Below are positions 55,071-64,000 of a stretch of 64,000 nt of DNA, piece after piece (within the stretch, counting starts at the first letter, position 1; each line of letters begins with the position of its first letter). This stretch comes from Cyclaneusma minus. Its lineage: Eukaryota > Ascomycota > Leotiomycetes > Marthamycetales > Marthamycetaceae. The notes beneath the pieces were generated by a model. It saw only the letters and a program-made list of their open reading frames with translations, searched no databases and had not been told where the DNA came from. The DNA lies in assembly GCA_037179335.1 (NCBI GenBank), contig JAKZHN010000004.1:992001-1056000 (forward strand), written 5' to 3'. Position numbers and translations under genes: made by a program.

Positions 55071-55650
55071 GAATTGGGAGAAAGAAAGAGGAGGGGAAAA
55101 GGAAGGAGGGGATTTTGGATGCTTCAGCGTTTGCGATTTTTTGCTTCTTGGGCCGGCTTGGGCTCCCCATCCCATCACTTCTGATTTTCCTTTGTCGTAG
55201 TCTTCTTCTTCTTCACCTTGTCTTTTTTTTTCTTCTTGTGTAGGTGTGGTGGACGACAAGGCACGACAGTGTCGATGGGGATTTTTTTTTCGGTCATCTT
55301 TGAGAGGTTGAAGGGCCGATGTTTGATCGTAATCAGCTGGAGCATGTTGCAGGTAGAGAAAAAATAAAAACAAGTAAAAACCAAGCTTGACAGTTGGTTT
55401 TTGGTGCCTTGTGAATATAGTAGCTGAAGATGGATCAAAAGACAAAAAAAGTGTTAAAACGTTCGCCAGACTGGATCAACCGAAGACAACTACACGAAAA
55501 GTGTCAGATTCTGTTTCTTGTTAGCAGTTACCGCAGTTTGGAAGTCCGCGGATGAACGCCACGCCAAATCCATTTGCTGCTTACAACTGACTTAGCAGAA
55601 CACCGTGACCTTGGGAAAGGTGGCTGCTGCAAAGTGTGGCTGGCCGCTGG
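55071..55650. other. Intergenic, 3' flank of the coiled-coil gene
   Basis: T- and A-runs, no gene. Ends where the promoter-like module series begins. Confidence 0.5.
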
Positions 55651-55658
55651 TACCCTAG

Positions 55659-55671
55659 TATATAAAAGGGT
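55659..55671 (+). promoter_or_regulatory. TATA box, module 1 (TATATAAAAGGGT)
   Basis: Preceded by CTGGTACCCTAG, followed by the CT-rich 'tttcttccctc' at about 55689. Confidence 0.5.
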
Positions 55672-56380
55672 CCGCCCTCGCGCTGGAGTTTCTTCCCTCA
55701 AACCTAGTGACATTTACATAAGGGCCTATTTCTACAACTCATGCCATGACTTTAATACGTGCGATTACATGTGATGCGAACTAATAGAAGACTTAGGGAC
55801 GTTCCGATTTCAAGGCACTCTCAACAAGAAAGGTGCAAGGAAATTTGCAACATTAGTAACAGCGAGGTGTACCTTCCTGGTGGTGGTAGGAAGATCTCAA
55901 CAACAGCAGTCAGTCATTCTGACAACAGCAAATACTCCAGACAGGGAATCTGTTATCGACATCAGACAGTGCATTTGCAACCCCAAAATTCCAACGGTGT
56001 GAAGATTTGGGGCTCCAAGTTCTTCAAGTCTCGAGAGGGGAAGTTCGCCTCTACCATGATGCAGAATCAGCTGTTTGGTCGAATAATAACAGAAATCGCA
56101 TCATCAAAGCGGGCACGCGATTGTCACTGGTTGGCCTCTCCTGCTCCTTATCTTTGTAGCTCGTAGGAAACTCTTATGTCTTGGAGCAGACCCTGGGGCA
56201 GGCGGCTTATATAGGTTTCCAGACTCGACCAGAGCTCGAAACATATGTGACAGGTGATTTGGAGGTTCTGGATTGGAAAAGCTATCGCTGTCGTGACACG
56301 TGATTCTTGAAGCTAAGCGACGTGAGCACAAAAGTGGCGCTACTCGTGTGGGCCCATGTATTTTTTTGGGGGGTAGGAAC

Positions 56381-56396
56381 TATATTAAGAGGTCGA
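56381..56396 (+). promoter_or_regulatory. TATA-like box, module 2 (TATATTAAGAGGTCG)
   Basis: CACGTGATT lies 84 bases upstream (56297-56305); the pyrimidine run 'tctttcttctcc' follows at about 56410. Confidence 0.45.
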
Positions 56397-57098
56397 AACT
56401 TCCCTAAAGTCTTTCTTCTCCAAGAACTACAGCGCCTATGAGATTTGCTGTATGGACCAAGGTGGACGCGGAAAGCTTGGACTGAGTCGCTCAAGCAGTC
56501 CTCAAACACCGCTTTCGGCTTCTCAGGGGGCTGCCATCAGGCAAATTACCTTTATATTCAAGTCTGTTTATGTCAAATAGAGTCCACATATACGGGCAGA
56601 CAAGCAATCAAGGCGAACATTCACGACATAGCCAGGTGGATCCAACTGCGACAACATTTAGAGGCTTTCGGCAGCAGTCCATGGTTTTGGCGACAGTGGC
56701 CATGCTCGACAGGAAATACGGCACATGCAATACGCTAAACTAGCAGACAGCAAACGCGAGACTAAGCAAAGATGTACAGAATAACGGAGCCGATGTGTCT
56801 TCTCACCACTTATTCAGTCGACGGAGTTTACACTCAAGACCTGCACTTCTTGCACATGGTGACTAACTCTTGGGGGACGCATAGCAAGCTCGTCAGATCC
56901 CTTAAATAGTTTCTTTTTTCTTCAAACTCCAAGCTCGAGACTACGGTGATCCGCACGTGACTCAAGACTTCTTCAGCTCTTAGCCAAGTCTAAGTGACTC
57001 ACTGGTTTTGAGAGACCTCTGATATCTCTGGGTCTGGTACTCGGTAGCCACGTGCTGCCAGTCCAAACTCTAGGCTGCTTGCTACCAGACGGAGGACT

Positions 57099-57113
57099 AT
57101 ATAAAGAGTCGAT
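57099..57113 (+). promoter_or_regulatory. TATA box, module 3 (TATATAAAGAGTCG)
   Basis: CACGTGACT at 56955-56963 and a second CACGTG near 57050 upstream; 'attcttctcccc' downstream. Confidence 0.5.
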
Positions 57114-57719
57114 GTCTACCCAAAATTCTTCTCCCCACAAAAGATGATAAACATCGACAGACCTTCAGGTCTCCAGCTGGCAATAAAGTCAAGTTGGAGC
57201 TTAAACCTCAAGGGACTTGGAGGAATTTGAAGAGACCATATCGAAAATAATTGCCAGTCTGAAACCGCGATGGCAGCAAGCCTGTTCGACAGCACCAGTT
57301 AGCTTTCGATACTAGGTAACCCCAGGATACAGATGGATCAGAGGAGTCAGTTGAAGGTCGCTGACCAAAATGGAATGGAAGAACGGTCTTGCAAGTTCCA
57401 AGTTGGACACAGCACTACGGGAAATATCTGCAGAAGGCGGCTGGACAGTGGACAATGGCACCATGTCGTAGCTTCAAAACCTGATTCTCGTTTGGAGAAT
57501 GTAGGACGGTCAATGATCTACTTAAATACTTTTGTAAGCTAGATTGTGAACCCCAGTCACCTGATTACTCAAATTCAGAGCACTCGTGACTTGATGCTGT
57601 GGAAGTGACTAGCAGTTTCTCCTGACCTGCGTTCGGAAGACATGAAAGAAGGTGAATATGAAGATGACTCATCAGCTTTGTAAAGCCTTCGCTGGGTAAA
57701 GAACCTGGTACTGTGCTGG

Positions 57720-57734
57720 TATATAAAGGGTCAA
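57720..57734 (+). promoter_or_regulatory. TATA box, module 4 (TATATAAAGGGTCA)
   Basis: CCTGGTACTGTGCTGG immediately upstream, CTCGTGACT at 57583-57591; 'tttctttctctag' downstream near 57790. Confidence 0.5.
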
Positions 57735-58413
57735 GCCTTCCCGCAAATTCCAGGGGCTGAAGGATGCTAAGACACTCTGTAGCGGTCATTTCTTTCTCTA
57801 GTAAAGGATTCTGGGTCAATGAGCATCTTATGGAGGGAGCGCGACAGACACAATCCAGGAAAGCAGAGATAAGACCGTATGTTTCTAGCTTTGTGTACCA
57901 TCTACGGCTCACGAGACTACGACTGCAGCAGAGCTGCCTGACAGAAGCGAATAAGCTTTGGTGCCCGGTAGTACGGGACAGTGGCAGAGCATGGAAGTGA
58001 CGGGAGCAAATGGCGGGTCTAGTAGTCTGTTCTTGAATTTCGCACTACGCATGAAGGTTCGTCGTCATATCCACCAATGGTACTAGGCTCATGTCTGTGG
58101 ATCACGATATGTCGTGTTCCGATTTTCATCGCCCTTAACCATGGACCCTGACTAGCTCATCTGTGGGTCTTGGGGAAAATAATAAACCGATCAGGGACTT
58201 ATACTTTTTGAGCCTCGAGCCTTGAGGCCTGTCAACCTAGTGATTCATATTCACAGGACTCGTCGAGTAGTTCTTCACACGTGATTGGCATTTCCTTTTG
58301 TGATTCTATAGTTAGCCAGGTTAACGAGATCCATCGGTCACATGACCCAGCGACTCTGAAAAACATCTAGGCTTCATAGGCAGACTGACCCTAGGAACTG
58401 TCCTGGTCACTGT

Positions 58414-58427
58414 TATTATAAAGGTCA
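58414..58427 (+). promoter_or_regulatory. TATA box, module 5 (TATTATAAAGGTCA)
   Basis: CCTGGTCACTGT immediately upstream as in module 4, CACGTGATT at 58278-58286; a strong 'tctctttttctctctct' run at 58439-58456. Confidence 0.5.
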
Positions 58428-58450
58428 CAGCCTCACCAAGTCTCTTTTTC

Positions 58451-59610
58451 TCTCTCTAAGGATCAGATTCTACTAGTTTGGAATTTGAGGTGATTGGCAA
58501 CATTCCCAGATTGTGAAATGCACACCCTGAGTAATGGAAGAGACAAGTAGAGACAAGTAAAGACATGAAAGTCTTACTGCTCGAAAACACTGAGTGAAGA
58601 ACAGAACAACAGACAGCATATCGACACAGCATAGCATAATCCCCAGTCACTCATGACTGCAACGGTAATAGGATCTATCGACAGCAGACGAGCCGTTGGG
58701 TAATTCAGCACGGCGACGGAAGATCGTACAGAAGAAAATCTCACAAAATCGTGCCCAGTGATTTCCTCCTTTCAAAGTTCGGAATCTCGTCTCTGGAACT
58801 TGTCTTCTCACCCCCGATTGGGCAACAACAATGCAGCGCCGTCCTTGAATCCTCTGCAAAAATGGAGTTCGAAAGCAATCGAAGGAAATTCTCAAGAAAG
58901 TCCAAAACTTGAAACGCCAAAAACACTACACAGTGCACCAAGAAAACATGTCCACTGTCTCTTGACCTGCAGAAATCCATCAAAACCCTTCCGCCGACCG
59001 CTTCGATAAAAGAGAGTCCCGTGAATCCAAAGGTTCTCATTCCCTAACTCGGAAGCGCTGTTGCTCGTATCGCTGCTTGCCGTGCTGGACGCTGATGCCG
59101 TACTTGGTGTTTTGTGGAAGTGTGGAGGGAGTGCTTGTGCTGCGTTTGCCACCAGGAAGTAATTGAGACCTGTTGAGGGACGTAGGTGCTTGACATTGGG
59201 AAGGTCTAGCTAAGGCCAGCTCTTATGGAGCTGGAGAGACGGCGCTAACAAAGGAGCTAGTGCTGCTGCCTGATATGGCAGGCTGACAAGACCTTGGTGT
59301 GGAAATCGGGGGTTGAGGTTGAAAGTATGAATATTCTAAGGTTGAAGCAAGCGTGGAAGAGTGATTGGTTCGCTCTCGGAATGCTGGGAATAGAGTTGTT
59401 AGCTGGAAATGTCTCGGCGGTTGGAGAAGTGAGTTTGTGTTCTCCAGGAAATTCCTTGGGACATACATTGAGATCTATCTGGATGCTTCTCTTCTCTGAG
59501 AGTAAAGTAGGTCTTATAACCTGTCCTGGATCCTGTGTTGATTGTGGATACAACTCCATTCTTGGCTGTGAGATTTCTCGTTGCTTGTCTGGAGCATGTT
59601 GCTTGCCCTT
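58451..59610. other. Intergenic, 3' of the HET gene
   Basis: No credible gene. Contains the left copy of the 85-bp inverted repeat (58762-58846). Confidence 0.5.
58762..58846 (-). repeat. Inverted repeat, left copy (85 bp)
   Basis: Reverse complement of 63186-63271 at about 95% identity; core CCCAATCGGGGGTGAGAAGA. Both encode CIVVAQSGVRRQVPETRF in their own orientation, and the two differences inside that frame are synonymous C/T changes. Confidence 0.85.
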
Positions 59611-61880
59611 TCAGATGAGGGTGATCTGGTAGGGGAATTCAACATCGGGGTCGTCTGTCTTGCTCACGTACATGTCTCCATCGAAGACTGGCTCCACCCA
59701 GGAGGTTTTGGACTCATCGGGGCCCTTGCGCCATTGGTTAAATGGTGCTCGATCTTTTCTTGTCATTTTCTCAATATCAGGCCTCGGAGGTAATATATCA
59801 AAGAAACCCAAACGAGAATATACGCCCCGTTTCTCGACCAAGGATTGTAGTATCAGCCCTTGCCGCCGAGTAACGAACAAGAGATGCAGTGAGCTAAAGG
59901 GGTTTTTGAACGATCCTCCTTCAGCAGCTACATGGTAACCACAAAAAGACATTGCTTCTGTCTCTTTATCAATATTTGAAGGCTCAACAAGGTCATCAAA
60001 AGATAAAGGAATATCCTGATCCTCGCAGTGGACCCAACCGGCCCTGGCCATGTATAGCACCGGGACACTGTGGTTATAGATCCGGCGAAGATGTTTCGTT
60101 GAGAGTGTGAGAGCTCCAGACTTGATCTGACCGAATGGATCAGCGCCTGAGACCTCGATGTGTACGTCAGCCACAGCAAGTAAAATTGTTCGATTGGGTG
60201 GCTCTCCAGTTGGCTCCTCAAGCACAGTGAATATTTCCTCGGGTTCCTTCCAAGCAATATGCATTGCTGCATTCAAAGAGGCCCAAGACCATGAAGGAGC
60301 GAGATAGTCCGGCCGTCGACGGCCCCTCTTCTCATCACGAATTTTCAGTTGAACCGGATCCAAAGAAGTTGGTGCTCTAGATCCTTCCGCCACATACCTG
60401 CGACGAATTCGCTCTTCATAACGCCGCTTTCATGAAATAAACGGCTAATACCTGACAATGCCACCAACTTATCGCCGTCGGATGTCAGATATGTCTTGGT
60501 GTAATACTCAACCAGCCTACTCCAACTATAATCCCCAGCAACTGGAATGGGAGTGAGGCACCGATAAGCGGTAATGTTTTGGAGATTCCCACGAGGAAAG
60601 CTTCGGCAGGCTTTGAGATGTGAACACTCCCAATAAAGCTGAGCCTTGCAAAAATGCAATGTGCGAGTCGCCAGGGCTCGTTCCTGAAGCACCCAACCAC
60701 GCGTTGAGAGGGGGCTCGTCTCCACGTTCAACTCCCATTCAGCGTCCATGTTGCCAGTCCAGAGCATCACCCGCCCCTTCATATCATAGGCGTATACTCG
60801 AAGAGGCCGAAGGAGATTTGGATCTTCAGAGAAGAACATTCCAACATGCCCGCCTTCGGCTGCCGAAGCTGATAAATTCACCGTTGCCCCAGAATATACG
60901 TCCTTCATAGTAGCAGCTTCCTTCTCCCAGTCCTCTTTGCTATCTTGGATGATGCAGAGAGAATCTATCCAGATATATTCGAGCCCGAGACAGCGAACAG
61001 CAAAAATTGCGTCTCGGAAAGTTTTGGATAGTTTATCTGGAGGTATTGCGACTTGAAACTGTTCGAGCGTAGCTTGATGCAATTCGATTATTCGACGCTT
61101 ACCCCAACAATGGCTCAGAGAGCAATAGGGGGTTTCCGGAGGAAGATCCTGTGTTAGACATAGTCTTATTATTGGCCTATTTCCCGAGCCAACGTATACA
61201 AGACGTGTAGGCAGCTTGAATATCTTAGTAGTATCGTTTTGGTGATTCGCGATGGAGACGCAATCATGGTCTCTTATGCAATTCTTCAACCAAGATCTAG
61301 CAAGATTCATACTTGCTTCGGAATCGGTCGCCGTATCGAGGAACGTGTCTGTATTGCAGGAATATGACCATTCATTATTGGCATCCGTTTCACCACTGCG
61401 GGATAAAGGATAAAGAGCTGAGAAAATGCGTTATTAGCAAATACGTCGAATAAATCTCTTCCTACGGCATCCACAAGAAGAAGAGATGCAGGAAAAAAGA
61501 GCATGGACTGGGATTCTAGCCTTACCTGTGGTGTTCCAATAGATGTTAGTCGACCCAACCATGTTTCGCCAATACATACTAATAGTGCTCGGGCTCCAAT
61601 ACTTCATACCAGTGGTATAATTATTCCTAGCAGAGGAAATTTCGACTTTTTCGCCTTGGTAAACAGCATCGACCACTCGCTTCAAATTCATCCGCCTTTT
61701 TAAAGTCGTACACAGATTGCACACACCAGATGGGTCGAATTGTACAAGGCGAGACCTGTCACTCTCACCAAAGCGGAAACGCCGAGCCCGGATGTGCTCT
61801 GGATCGTTAGAGGAATCAGAATCATCAAGTGGCTCAAACAACAGGTACTGACACATGTCGCACAAAGTAGACAGTTCCAT
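59611..61880 (-). pseudogene. HET-domain (heterokaryon incompatibility) gene with one frameshift
   Basis: HET proteins mediate non-self recognition and incompatibility cell death in filamentous ascomycetes. Minus-strand exons are 61880-61526 and 61417-59611, with a 108-nt intron (61525-61418, GTAAGG...TCTCAG, phase 1). The N-terminus MELSTLCDMCQYL and VCNLC precede the HET core: YCSLSHCWGKRR, TFRDAIFAVRCLGLEYIWID, SLCIIQDSKEDWEKEAATM and VYSGATVNLSASAAEGG. These are followed by TSPLSTRGWVLQERALATR and GMWRKDLEHQLLW. The next conserved block, DYLAPSWSWASLNAA, is in another frame. One base is missing near 60361-60366 (just after LLW), and with it the CDS is exactly 721 codons. Everything else is intact, so this is either a fresh inactivation or an assembly error. 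Confidence 0.82.
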
Positions 61881-62858
61881 GATGTGATAAGGAGCCGAGC
61901 TACACAAGATCTCGGGGCCAAAAGTCCGTAATGCAGGGCTCGAGACAGAATGGAACAAGACAAAGCGGGAGATATTGGCTTGAGACCATCGGAGGTCTGC
62001 TTTCCAAGACTTGTCGACGGTAATAAGGGAGCGCGTACAGCTTTGAAAGACCCAGCACAGGAGTGCAAATATTCAAAAGGAGGGCTGTGGTAGTGATCGC
62101 CAGAGAAAATCGATGATGTGTGACGTGTCTGCGTTCTCGAAGTGAGCGAGGCTGCCGCCGCAAGTAATACGTTGTGTCAGATCATACCTGTAGAGTTGGA
62201 CACCTGGATCATGAACGATGTATTCAGATGTCGCAAACAGGGGATTTAGCTGAGGGTTCATAGGTTTTCCTGCCGCTAGACGAAATGCTGTGAAGGTTGA
62301 GAAGCGGTTTTCTGTTCAACTGTTGTGTCCGATAGAAAGCGGGGTGTGGTTATACAGCTGCCTAGTGGACAGCCTGAGGCAGGTTCAATGTAAAAATAGA
62401 TTGACATCAAGTGTGCCAGGATTTTGATCTCCCCTGTAAGAGTGGAGAGTGAGCGGAGCCGATAGAGTACCCAGTCGGCACATCATTCAGCCGAATATCC
62501 CTGGAGACCACCTCGACCACATAACTTGACATACATCTCCTTCTACAGATGATCAATAAGCCTTCACCTTGAAGTAAGATATCATTTTGTTCTGTGAGCT
62601 GAGGTTATAGCCATCGAGACGCAAAGCTGCGAAATGTAGCCTCACCCTCTATACTTTCGAAAGGAAAAATCAACTTCGCGATACCAACTATTCCAGATCT
62701 CGTACAACTAGGAATACCAGCCGATTTAGCCTGTCAACTGATTCTAGGACTCGTTCACATGACAGTGCTTTTCCCGAAGTTTGCACACCTGCTTTGGCAA
62801 GTTCGATAGCATGCGCAGAGAAACAGACTAAGGATCCAGATTAGGTAGAAACCATAAT
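61881..62858. other. Upstream region of the HET gene
   Basis: About 980 bases; overlapping short frames on both strands, no motifs. No TATA box I would defend. Confidence 0.5.
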
Positions 62859-63356
62859 ATGAGAAGATTGAAGACCGAACCCTCTCCTATCAGATGTCAT
62901 GTGACAGGCCTCAATGATCGAGGGGAGAGACGAGAACTGCAAAACATATTCTATTTAAGTCCTCGAATTGGCCGGCTTTTGTTAATCAGTCTAGGTTCCG
63001 ATCCAGCAGCCCAACATGGAGAAAACTCACTATGGACGATTGAGAAGACCGAATATAGTATTTATCAAACTGATTACCTAGACAAAGAGGCAAACTTCGC
63101 AAAGTTCATTTTCAGAAGTCAAGCGGCGGAAGGGTTGCGATGGATTTTTGCAGGTCGAGGGATAATGGACATCTCAAAGGGGATTAAGGGACCGCGCTGT
63201 ATTGTTGTTGCCCAATCGGGGGTGAGAAGACAAGTTCCAGAGACGAGATTTCGAACTTTGAAAGGAGGAAAGGACTTTCGAGAGGTGTTCATTTTCAGTT
63301 TCATGCCATCTGTCTGGGATGGAGACTTGGCTCCCTCTGTCAACCTAAATGCGTAG
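62859..63356 (+). CDS. Hypothetical 165-aa ORF containing the right copy of the 85-bp repeat
   Basis: Open frame with an ATG start, no recognised domain and no secretion signal. Its C-terminal third (about 108-137) is the inverted-repeat segment CIVVAQSGVRRQVPETRF. A TATTTAAG box lies inside the frame near 62953, which argues either for a shorter gene starting downstream or for no gene. Low confidence; listed because the repeat segment keeps its frame at both loci. Confidence 0.25.
   Translation: MRRLKTEPSPIRCHVTGLNDRGERRELQNIFYLSPRIGRLLLISLGSDPAAQHGENSLWTIEKTEYSIYQTDYLDKEANFAKFIFRSQAAEGLRWIFAGRGIMDISKGIKGPRCIVVAQSGVRRQVPETRFRTLKGGKDFREVFIFSFMPSVWDGDLAPSVNLNA
63186..63271 (+). repeat. Inverted repeat, right copy (86 bp)
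   Basis: Partner of 58762-58846 in opposite orientation. The pair encloses the HET gene and about 4.3 kb of sequence. Confidence 0.85.
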
Positions 63357-63752
63357 TACCTAATCACATGTGTTTCAGGCACAAGAGCAACCTTTGGAAA
63401 ACCCCCTTCATTCAATCCCACACCCACGCGCCCCCCTCCTCCTTCTCCCATCGTATCTCCCATCTAGTCATCTCTCAGTTCATCTCAGTAGACACAAGCT
63501 AAGTAGGTACACGAGGTATCAAAAACGCATTTACAAATTGGCACACTTGCGCACACAACAACGCTCGCTTCCCAAACTCCCTCAGGGCCGAGTAAACTAA
63601 TCTTCCTCGCCCATGCCAGCCATGCAATGACCATCAAGCTCAATCAAACACCCCATCATTCAAGACCACACAGTCAAAACAGCAAAAAAACATTCCATAG
63701 CTTTCACAACTCCAACCAAACTGCTATCTCACAGAATATAGCAAGCGCCCCA
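63357..63752. other. Intergenic, 3' of the terminal minus-strand gene
   Basis: C/A-rich, no gene seen. Confidence 0.5.
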
Positions 63753-64000
63753 TCAAGGCCCACCACTCTGCGGCGCCCCGGCATCCTTCGCACTCCCATT
63801 CGCCTTTCCAATGTTCAGAAACTCTCTCGGCATCTTGGGCAGCCGTGGACTCTTCGGTGGCTGGCTGATCCCCCGCCTGCCACTCGCTTGTCCGCCGCTA
63901 TTCCCATTCGCCTCTCTCCCTCTCCCATTTCCCTCGGTCGCACCACCACCACCACTCATCCCCGCTTTACTCTCGCTCCTCAAGCCCGCCCGACTCTCGC
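63753..64000 (-). CDS. C-terminal end of a gene running off the window
   Basis: Minus-strand frame open from the window edge to TGA at 63755-63753. It encodes a Gly/Ser/Arg-rich, low-complexity tail (GMSGGGGATEGNGRGRE, SGGQASGRRG) and then PPKSPRLPKMPREFLNIGK, ending AGAPQSGGP. The basic PKSPRLPKMP segment looks like a disordered, possibly phosphorylated tail. The rest of the protein lies beyond 64000; no identity is offered. Confidence 0.45.
   Translation of the reverse strand, partial: ESRAGLRSESKAGMSGGGGATEGNGRGREANGNSGGQASGRRGISQPPKSPRLPKMPREFLNIGKANGSAKDAGAPQSGGP

Larger units (their letters stand above)
55651..58450 (+). other. Series of five promoter-like modules without clear ORFs
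   Basis: Five TATA-type boxes, all on the plus strand, at 55659, 56381, 57099, 57720 and 58414 (spacing 722, 718, 621, 695). They share TATATAAAGRGTC: tataaaagggtcc, tatattaagaggtcg, tatataaagagtcg, tatataaagggtca, ttataaaggtca. A pyrimidine run follows each within about 30-80 bases. Upstream of four lies CACGTGAYT or a near match (56297, 56955, 57583 as CTCGTGACT, 58278), and modules 4 and 5 also share CCTGGT..ACTGT before the box. The stretches between contain only short unrelated frames. I infer an amplified promoter/transcription unit, possibly for short RNAs or very small proteins. Confidence 0.5.

Noticed and set aside
55759..56166. 135-aa ORF after promoter module 1
   Set aside because: Uses a non-ATG start, has no equivalent in the other four modules and no recognisable features; kept only as part of the module array.
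60380..60410. Intron donor GTATGT in the HET gene explaining the frame change
   Set aside because: Splicing there would remove the conserved GMWRKDLEHQLLW block; a one-base indel downstream explains the data better.

Overview
The window reads as nuclear DNA of a filamentous ascomycete (Pezizomycotina; Dothideomycetes is a guess). The support is many short introns (about 45-125 nt, GT-AG, often with CTAAC or CTGAC branch points), a HET-domain gene, a Zn2Cys6 regulator of the NirA/NIT-4 type, a GID8 homologue, an external NADH dehydrogenase, a fused uridine kinase/UPRT-like protein and LysM surface proteins. All gene models below were spliced by eye.

Layout. 1-5 kb: a secreted GMC oxidoreductase with a Ser-rich tail. 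5-11 kb: two facing, broken copies of an unrecognised gene family with an N-terminal beta-rich module and a C-terminal cysteine motif containing GACANC; a third, N-terminal-only relic lies at 35.5-36.3 kb. 11-20 kb: BTB/POZ gene, NDE-type NADH dehydrogenase, GID8, and an 11-exon uridine kinase. 21.5-35 kb: one giant gene for a secreted protein of more than 4,200 residues, with about 51 visible copies of a ~52-residue repeat, a Gly-rich hinge and C-terminal LysM domains. It is interrupted by an assembly gap whose left edge carries sequencing-adapter sequence. 36.9 kb: a small secreted 12-cysteine protein. 39-42 kb: a tandem pair of unrecognised paralogues, one broken. 42.4 kb: a Tc1/mariner deletion derivative. 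44-55 kb: NirA-like regulator, CSC1/DUF221 channel and a coiled-coil protein. 55-59 kb: no good ORFs but five evenly spaced, same-strand promoter-like modules. 59.6-61.9 kb: a HET-domain gene with one frameshift, bracketed by an inverted 85-bp repeat. The window ends inside a further minus-strand gene.

Housekeeping genes (NDE, GID8, uridine kinase, CSC1) alternate with accessory tracts. The accessory tracts hold the gene relics, surface or secreted proteins, a HET gene, minisatellites and repeat pairs that differ mainly by transitions, which is what repeat-induced point mutation would leave. Several frame breaks are single-base events, two of them in homopolymers, so true decay and assembly error must be told apart by reads.
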